From Acidobacteriota bacterium (GTDB lineage: Bacteria; Acidobacteriota; Terriglobia; UBA7540): 6,267 nt of DNA. A program made the position numbers and the translations under genes. Under the pieces are notes generated by a model. The model was given only the letters and a program-made list of their open reading frames with translations, did not search any database and was not told the origin of the DNA. Shown here piece after piece: positions 1 through 6,225 of the stretch (position 1 is the first letter of the stretch; the number at the start of each line of letters is the position of its first letter). The DNA is taken from NCBI GenBank assembly GCA_003171295.1, contig PMYF01000690.1, positions 1 to 6,267 of the forward strand, given 5' to 3'.

Positions 1-486
1 CTGCTCTCCATCGGCCAGGAAGAGCACAAGGGGAACGACCTGACCCGCGAGGCGCTGGCGCTGCTCAAGCAGCTTCCCGTGAATTTCGTCGGCAACGTGG
101 AAGGCCGCGACCTCTACAACGGCAGCGTGGAAGTGATCGTTTGTGACGGCTTTATCGGCAATGTGGCCCTAAAGATCAGCGAAGGGCTTATTGAAGCGGT
201 CTCCAGCCTCCTCAAGGAAGCTCTTTCCAGCACGCTCTCCTCCAAGGTTGGCTACGTGCTGGCCCGAAAAGCCTTTAAGAATTTCAGGAAGCGGGTGGAT
301 TATTCCGAATATGGCGGCGCGCCCTTGTTGGGCGTAAAAGGGGTATGCATTATCTGCCATGGCGGGTCGAACTCGAACGCCATCAAGAATGCCATCCGGG
401 TCGCGGCGGAATTCGCCACCGGAAAGGTAAACGAGAAGATTGAACGCGACTTAGCGGCTGCTTCCCTGGGAAATCCCCACGCATAA
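1..486 (+). CDS. plsX: Phosphate acyltransferase PlsX, C-terminal half (5' end outside window)
   Basis: PlsX converts acyl-ACP and inorganic phosphate to acyl-phosphate, the donor used by PlsY to begin phosphatidic acid synthesis; it is a peripheral, cytosolic enzyme. The reading frame is open from base 1 and ends at TAA 484-486, giving 161 residues, about the last half of a usual 330-350-residue protein. Family motifs visible in order are a SIG-EEHKGN-type segment at the start (here LLSIGQEEHKGND), NFVGNVEGRD, VCDGFIGNVALKISEG, and the strongly conserved tail region DYSEYGGAPLLGVKG followed by CHGGSNSNAIKNAI. The GTG at 79 is internal: the codons upstream are already PlsX-like, so it is not the start. 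fabH follows on the same strand after 186 bp, the usual gene order. The gap is wider than normal for this pair because it holds a repeat element. No frameshift is seen. Confidence 0.95.
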   Translation: MLSIGQEEHKGNDLTREALALLKQLPVNFVGNVEGRDLYNGSVEVIVCDGFIGNVALKISEGLIEAVSSLLKEALSSTLSSKVGYVLARKAFKNFRKRVDYSEYGGAPLLGVKGVCIICHGGSNSNAIKNAIRVAAEFATGKVNEKIERDLAAASLGNPHA

Positions 487-504
487 TCAAGGGTTCCCAA
501 TTCA

Positions 505-615
505 GGGTAGTGGGTCAGTATGCTGTAGCGGCGCTCTATGAGCGCCGGAATTTACTGAACCAAAGGCCGGCGGTCATAGACCGCCGCTACAAAGAACCAA
601 AGTGACCCACTACCC
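505..615. repeat. Miniature inverted-repeat (REP/MITE-like) element between plsX and fabH
   Basis: Perfect 13-bp terminal inverted repeats lie at 505-517 (GGGTAGTGGGTCA) and 603-615. Inside are two 25-bp units, 524-548 and 567-591, that are inverted copies of each other with two differences. Each unit contains its own hairpin with an 8-bp stem and 3-nt loop: 529-536/540-547 and 568-575/579-586. ATTCAG occurs just outside both ends (500-505, overlapping the left terminal G, and 617-622), which looks like a 5-6-bp target duplication. The element has no coding capacity. Its build resembles REP doublets (BIMEs) or non-autonomous MITEs. If plsX and fabH are cotranscribed, the RNA between them would fold into a long stem carrying two arms. 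The mobile origin is inference; the inverted structure is direct. Confidence 0.75.
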
Positions 616-672
616 GATTCAGTCTCGCGTACCCTCCGTCCCAGCCAGAGTGCGGAAATCTGAGGAGTTTCT

Positions 673-1653
673 ATGTGTGTAGCAGGGGTGTTAGGAACGG
701 GCTCGGCCTTGCCGGATAAGGTGATCACCAATCAAGATCTGGAGAAGCTGGTGGAAACCTCCGACCAGTGGATCACCGACCGCACCGGCATCAAAGAGCG
801 CCGCCAGGCTGCCCCCCATGAAACGACCTCCACCCTTTCCATACTGGCTTCGCGCAAAGCTCTGGAGAAAGCGGGAATCCAGGCCAAGGATCTCGACCTG
901 ATCATCTGTTCTACGATTTCGCCTGACATGCCGCTGCCCTCGACCGCCGCGCTCGTTCAGTCCGGGCTCGGCGCGAGCGGCTGCTGCGCCTTCGACCTGG
1001 CCGCAGCCTGTTCCGGGTTTCTTTTTGGCATGACCGTGGCGGAGCAATTCATCCGCAATGGAACGGCAAAGTATGTGCTGGTGATCGGCGCCGAGCTGCT
1101 CTCGCGCTATCTCGACTACAAGGACCGCACCACCTGTGTCATTTTCGGGGACGGCGTCGCCGCGGCGGTGTTCGGGCCGGTTGCTCCGCCCTCGGGAATC
1201 CTGGCGCACGAGCTGCACACCGAAGGCCACTACGCCGATCATCTTTTCATCCCTGCCGGCGGCACCGCCCTGCCCGCTTCCAGCTATACCGTGGAACAGG
1301 GCGCGCATTACATCAAGATGCGCGGCAACGAGCTTTTCAAGGTAGCGGTCCGCAGCATGGAAGACGTCTCGCGCCAGGTGCTGGAGAAAGCTGGTCTCCA
1401 GGTGGCCGATCTCGACCTTTTCATCCCCCACCAGGCGAATCAACGGATTACGGAGGCGATCCGCGAGCGGCTGGGCATGTGTTCCGAGAAGGTCTATTCC
1501 AACATCAGCCACGTCGGCAATACCTCCTCGGCCTCCATCCCCATCTGCCTGGATGAATGCGCGCAAAGCGGCCGTCTGAAAAGGGGCGATCTCGTGCTGA
1601 TGTCCGCCTTCGGCGCAGGCGTCACGTGGGGTGCAGTGCTGATGCGGTGGTGA
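673..1653 (+). CDS. fabH: 3-oxoacyl-ACP synthase III (KAS III)
   Basis: FabH starts type II fatty-acid synthesis in the cytosol by condensing a primer acyl-CoA with malonyl-ACP. The protein has 326 residues (E. coli FabH has 317) and aligns along its whole length. The N-terminus has the typical LGTGSALPDKVITN and TSDQWITDRTGIKER blocks. The catalytic triad is intact: Cys113 in DLAAACSGF, His253 in IPHQANQRI and Asn283 in SHVGNTSSAS. The ending FGAGVTWGAVLMRW is the standard C-terminus. The ATG at 673 is preceded by AGGAG at 663-667 with a 5-nt spacer, and the first residues match the family start. Leu88 takes the place of E. coli Phe87, a residue that shapes the primer pocket. It lies downstream of plsX in the same direction, so a shared transcript is plausible. 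No further fab gene follows: the next gene is convergent. Confidence 0.97.
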   Translation: MCVAGVLGTGSALPDKVITNQDLEKLVETSDQWITDRTGIKERRQAAPHETTSTLSILASRKALEKAGIQAKDLDLIICSTISPDMPLPSTAALVQSGLGASGCCAFDLAAACSGFLFGMTVAEQFIRNGTAKYVLVIGAELLSRYLDYKDRTTCVIFGDGVAAAVFGPVAPPSGILAHELHTEGHYADHLFIPAGGTALPASSYTVEQGAHYIKMRGNELFKVAVRSMEDVSRQVLEKAGLQVADLDLFIPHQANQRITEAIRERLGMCSEKVYSNISHVGNTSSASIPICLDECAQSGRLKRGDLVLMSAFGAGVTWGAVLMRW

Positions 1654-1660
1654 GGCTGAG

Positions 1661-1704
1661 AAGCCAGGAGTCAGAAGCTAGAAGTCAGAAGGAAAGCAAG
1701 TCAG
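1661..1704. repeat. Degenerate 7-bp direct repeat tract
   Basis: Four contiguous heptamers begin 7 bp after the fabH stop codon: AAGCCAG, GAGTCAG, AAGCTAG and AAGTCAG (1661-1688). After a 9-nt interruption, a fifth copy AAGTCAG follows at 1698-1704. The consensus is AAG-Y-Y-AG. It is noncoding and resembles the short tandem heptamer repeats found between genes in several bacteria. It could be a slippage product or a repeat family spread through the genome; the window alone cannot tell. Confidence 0.65.
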
Positions 1705-1785
1705 CTAGCCGATGGAGGGTGTTTATTCTGCCTCCTGATACTAAGTCGCATTCAACAGGGTACTAACGCGAGCGCGAGCAATTTG

Positions 1786-1936
1786 CAGCCCTCTCCCGAG
1801 GGGAGAGGGTGGACCGCGACCGGCGCTTTCACCAGCCGGCGCGGGCCGGGTGAGGGGTCACTCGCCGCGCCGAGGATGAAGTAACCCCTCACCCGCCTCG
1901 CTACGCTCGGCACCCTCTCCCCTCGGGAGAGGGCTG
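1786..1936. repeat. Inverted pair of CCCTCTCC...GGGTGAGGGG repeats; possible bidirectional terminator
   Basis: A 26-bp sequence at 1786-1811 is repeated perfectly in inverse at 1911-1936. Each arm is itself a hairpin with a 9-bp stem and 3-nt loop (1789-1797/1801-1809 and 1913-1921/1925-1933). A second inner pair, CGGGTGAGGGGT at 1847-1858 and its complement at 1884-1895, gives a nested inverted structure. Read outward-in, each half has the same layout: a hairpin ending in GAGAGGGTG, a variable GC-rich core, then GGGTGAGGGGT. From memory, repeats of this general wording occur in many GC-rich bacterial genomes; this was not checked by search. The left arm starts 133 bp after the fabH stop, and the right arm ends 21 bp before the lipoprotein stop codon. 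It could therefore terminate both convergent transcripts, although neither side has a good T-tract. Confidence 0.75.
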
Positions 1937-1957
1937 GAATTGTTGATTTCCAGAAGC

Positions 1958-4651
1958 CTACTGTTCCACGATCAGCAGAATCGGGTTCGGCGTGGTGATG
2001 CTGGAGGGATCGAACATCACGAACTTGTGGCTGTTGAGGATGACGCCGACGAACGTGTTGCTGGATGAGTGTGCCATAAAGGTCCCGTTGGACGGGAGGT
2101 TCGTGTAGGTGTCTGTAAACGTATAGTCGGCCGCCTGGGTGCTGGTCGAAGTGGAGTCGCTGGTCCCGGCGACGCTCCCTGCGCTCAGTGTTATTTCATT
2201 GACGGAGTTCGAGCCAATTTCCTGGTTGACGGCTTCCGCCAGGCCCGAGAAGAAGGTCCCGGCCAGCGCGCTGATGCCCCCGGCTGGTACGGTCTGCGGT
2301 GCGAGCGCGCCCGCATCAACCCCGGCTAGAGTGTCGACCAGGAAGCCCGTGTTGAGGTCTGTCAGATATAGATAGAGGGACGTGTACGCACCATTATTGG
2401 CGGCGCACGTTACGGTCACGCGTCCACTGCGTTCGACCGTGTACGGGCACGTAAACTGGGGAATGGGCGGGGTGCCGCCGCCCAGCCATGTGCCCTGGTA
2501 ATCCGCGTAACTCGTCACTGCCAAATTGCTATTGACATTATCGGCAATCACAAGGTTCAAGGACGCGGCAGATTCCGAGCCCCCGCCGCTCTCCCCGGTC
2601 AGATAGAAGACTGCGTTGCCGTTGAGCGAACCCTGGGTAAAACCAGAACTGCCCGTTGGTACGTTCTGTTGCAGCATTTCTCCCCCCTGGGCCGGGTAGG
2701 GGTCGGAGGTGACGACGAGCAGTTGAGAGTTGGTCACCATATAAAGCGTGAAGTGGAAGGTGCTGGTGCCGGCGTTACTCACCACCGATGCAATCAGCGT
2801 GGCACGGCCATTCAAGTCAAAGTTGGAATAGGTGCCCGGGGGAGGAGTGGCGCCTGGCACCGGGTCGGACATGCTGCCGGCGTCGTTGCAGTCCTGTTCA
2901 GCGCCACTGACGACAAACACGTTAGCGACCATATAGCCAATACAGGAGGTGCGGCCGCCGGTTTGGGATATATCCCATCCGGCTGTCCGGAATACGTAGC
3001 TGCCGCTGAGTCCTTTGATGAAGGAACTCGAGGTTTGTTGCAGGATCTGGCCTGCGGCGATATACGCGCTGGAGTTGGGGCTGTCCCACTCGATGATTCG
3101 CCCTTTGGTCGCGACGTTCGCGGGGATGGAACCCAGCGCAAAGCGGGTCACGAAGGTCCCGAACGAGGTCGTGATTGTGGCGCAGCCGAGCTTGTTGGAG
3201 CCCACGGAGTAGGAACCGCTTGCGGTGGGGCTCGCTTGGGCGCCCAGGGCGCCGCTGGTATCGGCTTCGCCGGCTGTGATATGTCCCTGGCCATCCGCCG
3301 TAAAGGAACCCACCACGGCTAGGAATCCAGCCTCATTATGCCCACTCAGGCTGAAGGCGTATTGCCCGCTCAGGAGAGACTCGGACCCTGAATCGCTGCA
3401 GGCCGCTTGGGCGGGGTTGATGTTGAGGGCCAGGCTCTGGCTCTCCGTGACCAAGGCCGCATCTGTTACCGTTACGTTGACGGTCCATTGCCCCGCAGAT
3501 GGGGGTGTGCCCGAAAGCGTCCCCGAAGCGGGCGCGGTCATCCAGGAAAGGGGCGACGGTACGCTCCAACTGTAGCTCCAACTGTAGGGTGGCGTTCCAC
3601 CGGTTGCTACCAACTGCGCGTTGTAAGGTGCACCGGATATCCCGTTGGGCAGGGACCTCGTGGTGATGGCCAACGGGGAGGATGTGATGACGATCTCCAG
3701 CGTCTGCGGCGGGGTCGTCTGGGGCGGCTTGCTCACATCGATAGCCTGGATTTGAAAAGTGTAATTACCCGCCACTGTGGGTGTCCCATAGATCTGGGTT
3801 GAACTGGTGTTGCTGGTTCCCTGCAACGTCAGACCAGGCGGCAGTGAGCCACTGGTTCGAACCACTGACCAGGTGATCGGAAGTGTGCCGCCAGAGCTTT
3901 CGATGGGTACCGAATAGGCGCTGCCCACCATGCCAATCGGCAAGACCGCCGACGTCGTGGTGATCGTCAATGCCCCCATGGTCGTAATGCTTAATGCTTG
4001 GTGAGCGGAGAGTGGCCCGGACGTCGCCTGAGACTGATCCGTCGCCTGCACTGTGAAGTTTGAAGTCGAGGCCACAGGACTTGTGCTGGTGGGGGTTCCG
4101 GAAATTATCCCCGAGCTGGTTAACTGCAAACCGGCCGGCAAGGAACCGCTGGTCAGGGTCCAGGTGAGCGACCCCACGCCGCCACTGGCCTGAAGAGTGG
4201 CGCTGTAACTCTGGGCGGGGTAATAATCAGCCGGCGTAGCGTTGGGGAGCGAGAGGGTATTGATGTGCGGCGCGGGATTGAGCACGACGGTTGACGCCGA
4301 TGATTTCGTGCTGTCGGCCACGGCGGTTGCGGTCACCGTTATGCTCGAACTGTTGGTAACCGACGGCGGAGCATTGTACCTTGCCGCCGTGCTGGTGACG
4401 CTGGTGAAGGTTCCGCAGGCATTACCCGTGCACCCCGCTCCGGAGGCGCTCCACTTCACCCCGGCGTTGGTGGTGTCGTGGGTCACGCTCGCTGTGAAGT
4501 CCACGGTTTGTCCCTGGTCGATGGTGATCTGACTGGCGGGAGAAATGGAAACCACAATGTTTGATGTAGGCGGTGGGGTGATGCCGCCTCCCCCGCCGCC
4601 ACAGGCGGACATGAACACTGTCAGCGCCAACACCAACGTGAGCTTCTTCAT
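1958..4651 (-). CDS. Large predicted lipoprotein with Ig-like domains and repeated C-terminal module
   Basis: The function is unknown; it is probably an exported surface or periplasmic protein of 897 residues. The N-terminus MKKLTLVLALTVFMSAC is a type II (lipoprotein) signal with modified Cys17, followed by a polyglycine and proline linker. Gly18 rather than Asp follows the Cys, so by the E. coli sorting rule it would go to the outer membrane. Residues 32-125 form an Ig-like domain with a likely Cys74/Cys79 pair. Three putative-Ig (He_PIG-like) domains follow at about 142-222, 228-322 and 326-412, each with an 'SLPxGL...GTP' type signature (weaker in the third). Residues 427-897 contain about four divergent repeats of roughly 100-120 residues, with LSG-x-Y starts and, in the first two, GxxLQQ-type endings. 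The tail ILLIVEQ resembles large acidobacterial secreted proteins. The ATG has AGGAGGT at 4661-4667, 9 nt away. The stop is TAG. No enzyme motif or C-terminal sorting anchor is seen. Confidence 0.85.
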   Translation of the reverse strand: MKKLTLVLALTVFMSACGGGGGGITPPPTSNIVVSISPASQITIDQGQTVDFTASVTHDTTNAGVKWSASGAGCTGNACGTFTSVTSTAARYNAPPSVTNSSSITVTATAVADSTKSSASTVVLNPAPHINTLSLPNATPADYYPAQSYSATLQASGGVGSLTWTLTSGSLPAGLQLTSSGIISGTPTSTSPVASTSNFTVQATDQSQATSGPLSAHQALSITTMGALTITTTSAVLPIGMVGSAYSVPIESSGGTLPITWSVVRTSGSLPPGLTLQGTSNTSSTQIYGTPTVAGNYTFQIQAIDVSKPPQTTPPQTLEIVITSSPLAITTRSLPNGISGAPYNAQLVATGGTPPYSWSYSWSVPSPLSWMTAPASGTLSGTPPSAGQWTVNVTVTDAALVTESQSLALNINPAQAACSDSGSESLLSGQYAFSLSGHNEAGFLAVVGSFTADGQGHITAGEADTSGALGAQASPTASGSYSVGSNKLGCATITTSFGTFVTRFALGSIPANVATKGRIIEWDSPNSSAYIAAGQILQQTSSSFIKGLSGSYVFRTAGWDISQTGGRTSCIGYMVANVFVVSGAEQDCNDAGSMSDPVPGATPPPGTYSNFDLNGRATLIASVVSNAGTSTFHFTLYMVTNSQLLVVTSDPYPAQGGEMLQQNVPTGSSGFTQGSLNGNAVFYLTGESGGGSESAASLNLVIADNVNSNLAVTSYADYQGTWLGGGTPPIPQFTCPYTVERSGRVTVTCAANNGAYTSLYLYLTDLNTGFLVDTLAGVDAGALAPQTVPAGGISALAGTFFSGLAEAVNQEIGSNSVNEITLSAGSVAGTSDSTSTSTQAADYTFTDTYTNLPSNGTFMAHSSSNTFVGVILNSHKFVMFDPSSITTPNPILLIVEQ
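3563..3586 (-). repeat. Perfect 12-bp in-frame tandem duplication
   Basis: GCTCCAACTGTA occurs twice head to tail (3563-3574 and 3575-3586). On the coding strand this gives YSWS-YSWS at residues 356-363 of the lipoprotein, inside the third putative-Ig domain. The identical copies suggest a recent slippage event that kept the reading frame. Confidence 0.85.
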
Positions 4652-4660
4652 TCGGGCCGT

Positions 4661-4667
4661 ACCTCCT
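4661..4667 (-). promoter_or_regulatory. Ribosome binding site of the lipoprotein gene
   Basis: On the minus strand this reads AGGAGGT, a nearly full match to the anti-Shine-Dalgarno, with 9 nt to the ATG at 4649-4651. It fixes the start in front of the lipoprotein signal peptide. Confidence 0.8.
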
Positions 4668-4929
4668 GCTATAACGAGTCCGCCATTGCTGTGTGCGTAA
4701 CTGCGGCTCGCAAACTGCTACTTCAATGCCGAACGGCGGCAATCACAATCAGAAGACCTGGAATGATGGATGATCAAATCCCGCTTAACGCTGCCTCCCG
4801 TGACGCTGAGAAGGGGTTGTGCAGCGGCACGACCAAGGCGTATTACCGGGTACCCCCTCGCCAGAAGTTCGCAGCAACTCACCATCTTGATGACTACCGG
4901 CTGGCAGGGAGCCCGAGTTTGCCAAAGCA

Positions 4930-4947
4930 GCAACTTCCAGAAGTTGC
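4930..4947. promoter_or_regulatory. 18-bp palindrome, possible operator
   Basis: GCAACTTCCAGAAGTTGC is a perfect inverted repeat with 8-bp arms and a 2-bp centre. It lies about 160 bp before the kinase start and about 280 bp before the lipoprotein start on the other strand. A related unpaired half, CCAGAAGTT, occurs 76 bp to the left. It has the size of a dimeric transcription-factor site, but no regulator can be named and chance is possible. Confidence 0.35.
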
Positions 4948-5057
4948 AGAAGCGATCCAGGCGTATCGCACTCCTTCCCCAGAAATCGTACTCTGAGTGC
5001 AGCGAAACTGCAATGGTTCGAAGAATGTATCGGGCTTTCTGGCCACTGTTGTTGCCT

Positions 5058-5063
5058 TATGAT
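5058..5063 (+). promoter_or_regulatory. Weak -10-like hexamer upstream of the kinase
   Basis: TATGAT matches five of six positions of the sigma-70 -10 consensus and lies 43 bp before the kinase start codon. No convincing -35 box is found 16-18 bp upstream, where the sequence is around CTTTCTG, so this is only a candidate. Confidence 0.25.
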
Positions 5064-5088
5064 AAGATTACATACTGAGTGTCGCTGA

Positions 5089-5094
5089 GAAGGA
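5089..5094 (+). promoter_or_regulatory. Ribosome binding site supporting the TTG start of the kinase
   Basis: GAAGGA lies 12 nt before TTG at 5107-5109. In this frame an upstream TGA (5086-5088) rules out any earlier start. The next usual start, GTG at 5176, would cut into the first membrane helix. The spacer is long, so the site is plausible rather than strong. Confidence 0.5.
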
Positions 5095-5106
5095 ATCATC
5101 ACACAA

Positions 5107-6225
5107 TTGGACTGGGCACTGCCAAAACGTCTTTTCCGGTTTCCGCCGTCTTTTCATCAGAACCTGGCGGTTCTGGTGATTTCCCTGACTGGCATCATTC
5201 TGCTGACTTTGTTCGAGGGCTATCGTCGTGGCCTGACCCTCACCGTCGGCTTGGCGGTAGCGTTGCTGGCGGGGCTCTCCGCCACCACGGGAATGCTCAT
5301 CTACCAGGAGCGCCGGTCTTGGGCCATCCTCGGTGGTTTGCGCGGAGCCCTCGGCAAGATCGCTCCGACCTATCCTGCCCTCATCCAGATTACCCCGCCA
5401 GCGAGCAGCACGCAGGCGCTGGAGCGGGAGATCCGCTCGCTCACGGAGAACTGGCAAGAGTTCTGCACCCACTGCCAGCACGTCCACGAAACGGAAATGC
5501 TGCAGGCTGAGCATTTGGCCACCATGGGGGAACTGGCCGCCGGCGTGGCGCATGAGATTCGCAATCCCCTGGCGGGCATTGCCGGCGCCATTGAAATCAT
5601 CGGCAAGGATTTTCCCAAGGACCATCCCGACCGCGAGATCATGGATGACCTCCGGCAGGAAGTGCGGCGCATTGAGAAAGTCCTGAACGACCTGCTGGCC
5701 TACGCGCGCCCCAAGGCCCCGCAGTTCGGTATTGCGGACCTGAAGGAGACGGTGGCGCACACCCTGCAGTTTGCCCGCCAGCAGATCGGCAAGAAGAACG
5801 TGGAGTTCTCCATCCAGATTCCCTCCCCGCTCCCACGGTTCCGCATGGACCACGAGCAGTTGCACCAGGTGCTGTTGAATCTGATGCTGAACGGCATCCA
5901 GGCGCTTGGCCAGGAAGGGAAGATGACCATTCAAGCCAGAGTCCTGGACGGCGCTGGGAAGCTCAACCGGCCCAACTTCATCGAGATTTCGGTCAGCGAT
6001 ACGGGAGCAGGAATTTCGCGGGAACAACTGGAAAAGATCTTCCGGCCTTTCTACACCACGAAGCGCGGGGGTACGGGGTTGGGACTTTCACTGTGCCGGC
6101 GCATCATCAGCCAACACGGCGGGACGCTCACGGTGGAGAGCGAAGTCGGCAAGGGGAGCCGCTTCATCATCCGCCTGCCCATGCTCGAGACAATCGAGGA
6201 AGCCAAAGAAATCTATGCCCAATGA
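5107..6225 (+). CDS. Membrane-bound sensor histidine kinase (NtrB/AtoS-like, no PAS domain)
   Basis: This is the sensor of a two-component system: it autophosphorylates on His and passes phosphate to the response regulator encoded next. It has 372 residues with a TTG start. Two hydrophobic helices (about 18-37 and 43-66) are joined by only a few residues, so there is almost no extracytoplasmic domain. A probably helical cytoplasmic linker (about 103-140) contains Cys120, His122, Cys123, His125 and His127. The dimerisation/phosphotransfer domain follows with the H-box HEIRNPLAGI (His149). The ATPase domain is complete: N-box NLMLNGIQAL (Asn258, Asn262), G1 DTGAGI (298-303), F-box FRPFYTTK and G2 GGTGLGLSL. 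No HAMP or PAS domain is apparent. The gene overlaps the regulator start by 11 nt, which suggests translational coupling. The signal sensed is unknown. The similarity to NtrB-type kinases is family-level only. Confidence 0.93.
   Translation: MDWALPKRLFRFPPSFHQNLAVLVISLTGIILLTLFEGYRRGLTLTVGLAVALLAGLSATTGMLIYQERRSWAILGGLRGALGKIAPTYPALIQITPPASSTQALEREIRSLTENWQEFCTHCQHVHETEMLQAEHLATMGELAAGVAHEIRNPLAGIAGAIEIIGKDFPKDHPDREIMDDLRQEVRRIEKVLNDLLAYARPKAPQFGIADLKETVAHTLQFARQQIGKKNVEFSIQIPSPLPRFRMDHEQLHQVLLNLMLNGIQALGQEGKMTIQARVLDGAGKLNRPNFIEISVSDTGAGISREQLEKIFRPFYTTKRGGTGLGLSLCRRIISQHGGTLTVESEVGKGSRFIIRLPMLETIEEAKEIYAQ

Larger units (their letters stand above)
1654..1957. other. Convergent intergenic region filled with repeats, no gene
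   Basis: This 304-bp space separates the ends of fabH (+) and the lipoprotein gene (-). It holds the heptamer tract (1661-1704), an unassigned 81-bp stretch (1705-1785) in which TACTAA occurs twice (1739-1744 and 1761-1766), and the large inverted repeat pair (1786-1936). No reading frame with a ribosome binding site or a familiar protein is visible. The only structure able to stop transcription from either side is the inverted pair, and it lacks a clear T-run. Confidence 0.7.
4652..5106. other. Divergent intergenic region, no convincing gene
   Basis: This 455-bp spacer separates the divergently transcribed lipoprotein and histidine kinase genes and should hold both promoters. Short open frames exist on both strands, but none has a good ribosome binding site, a familiar protein sequence or steady coding character. 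Contents I can point to are the lipoprotein ribosome binding site (4661-4667), CCAGAAGTT repeated directly at 4861-4869 and 4937-4945, the palindrome at 4930-4947, and a weak -10-like hexamer near 5058. I recognise no known riboswitch or small RNA in it. Confidence 0.6.

Noticed and set aside
691..1566. Long minus-strand open frame opposite fabH (291 codons)
   Set aside because: It lies fully within fabH in the antisense direction, is rich in Arg/Gly/Ala with no recognisable domain, and is explained by GC-rich codon use.
1661..1704. Heptamer tract as a CRISPR array
   Set aside because: The units are 7 bp, contiguous and without spacers, and no cas gene is nearby.
2669..3322. Plus-strand open frame of 217 codons within the lipoprotein gene
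   Set aside because: It is antisense to a continuous lipoprotein frame with a signal peptide and domains, and its own sequence is low-complexity and unfamiliar.
5015..5022. GGTTCGAA resembling a tRNA T-loop
   Set aside because: The flanks do not form a T-stem, and no acceptor, D or anticodon arms can be built around it.
5040..5055. Sigma-54-like sequence (TGGCCAC...TTGC) before the kinase
   Set aside because: The GG and GC elements are 11 bp apart rather than the strictly required 10, and the -24 part is imperfect.
4691..5102. Short open frames on both strands in the divergent spacer (up to about 105 codons)
   Set aside because: They overlap one another in several frames, lack ribosome binding sites and match nothing I recognise.
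5068..6027. Long minus-strand open frame opposite the histidine kinase (319 codons)
   Set aside because: The kinase on the plus strand has all catalytic boxes in order. The antisense product has no family features and is a shadow.
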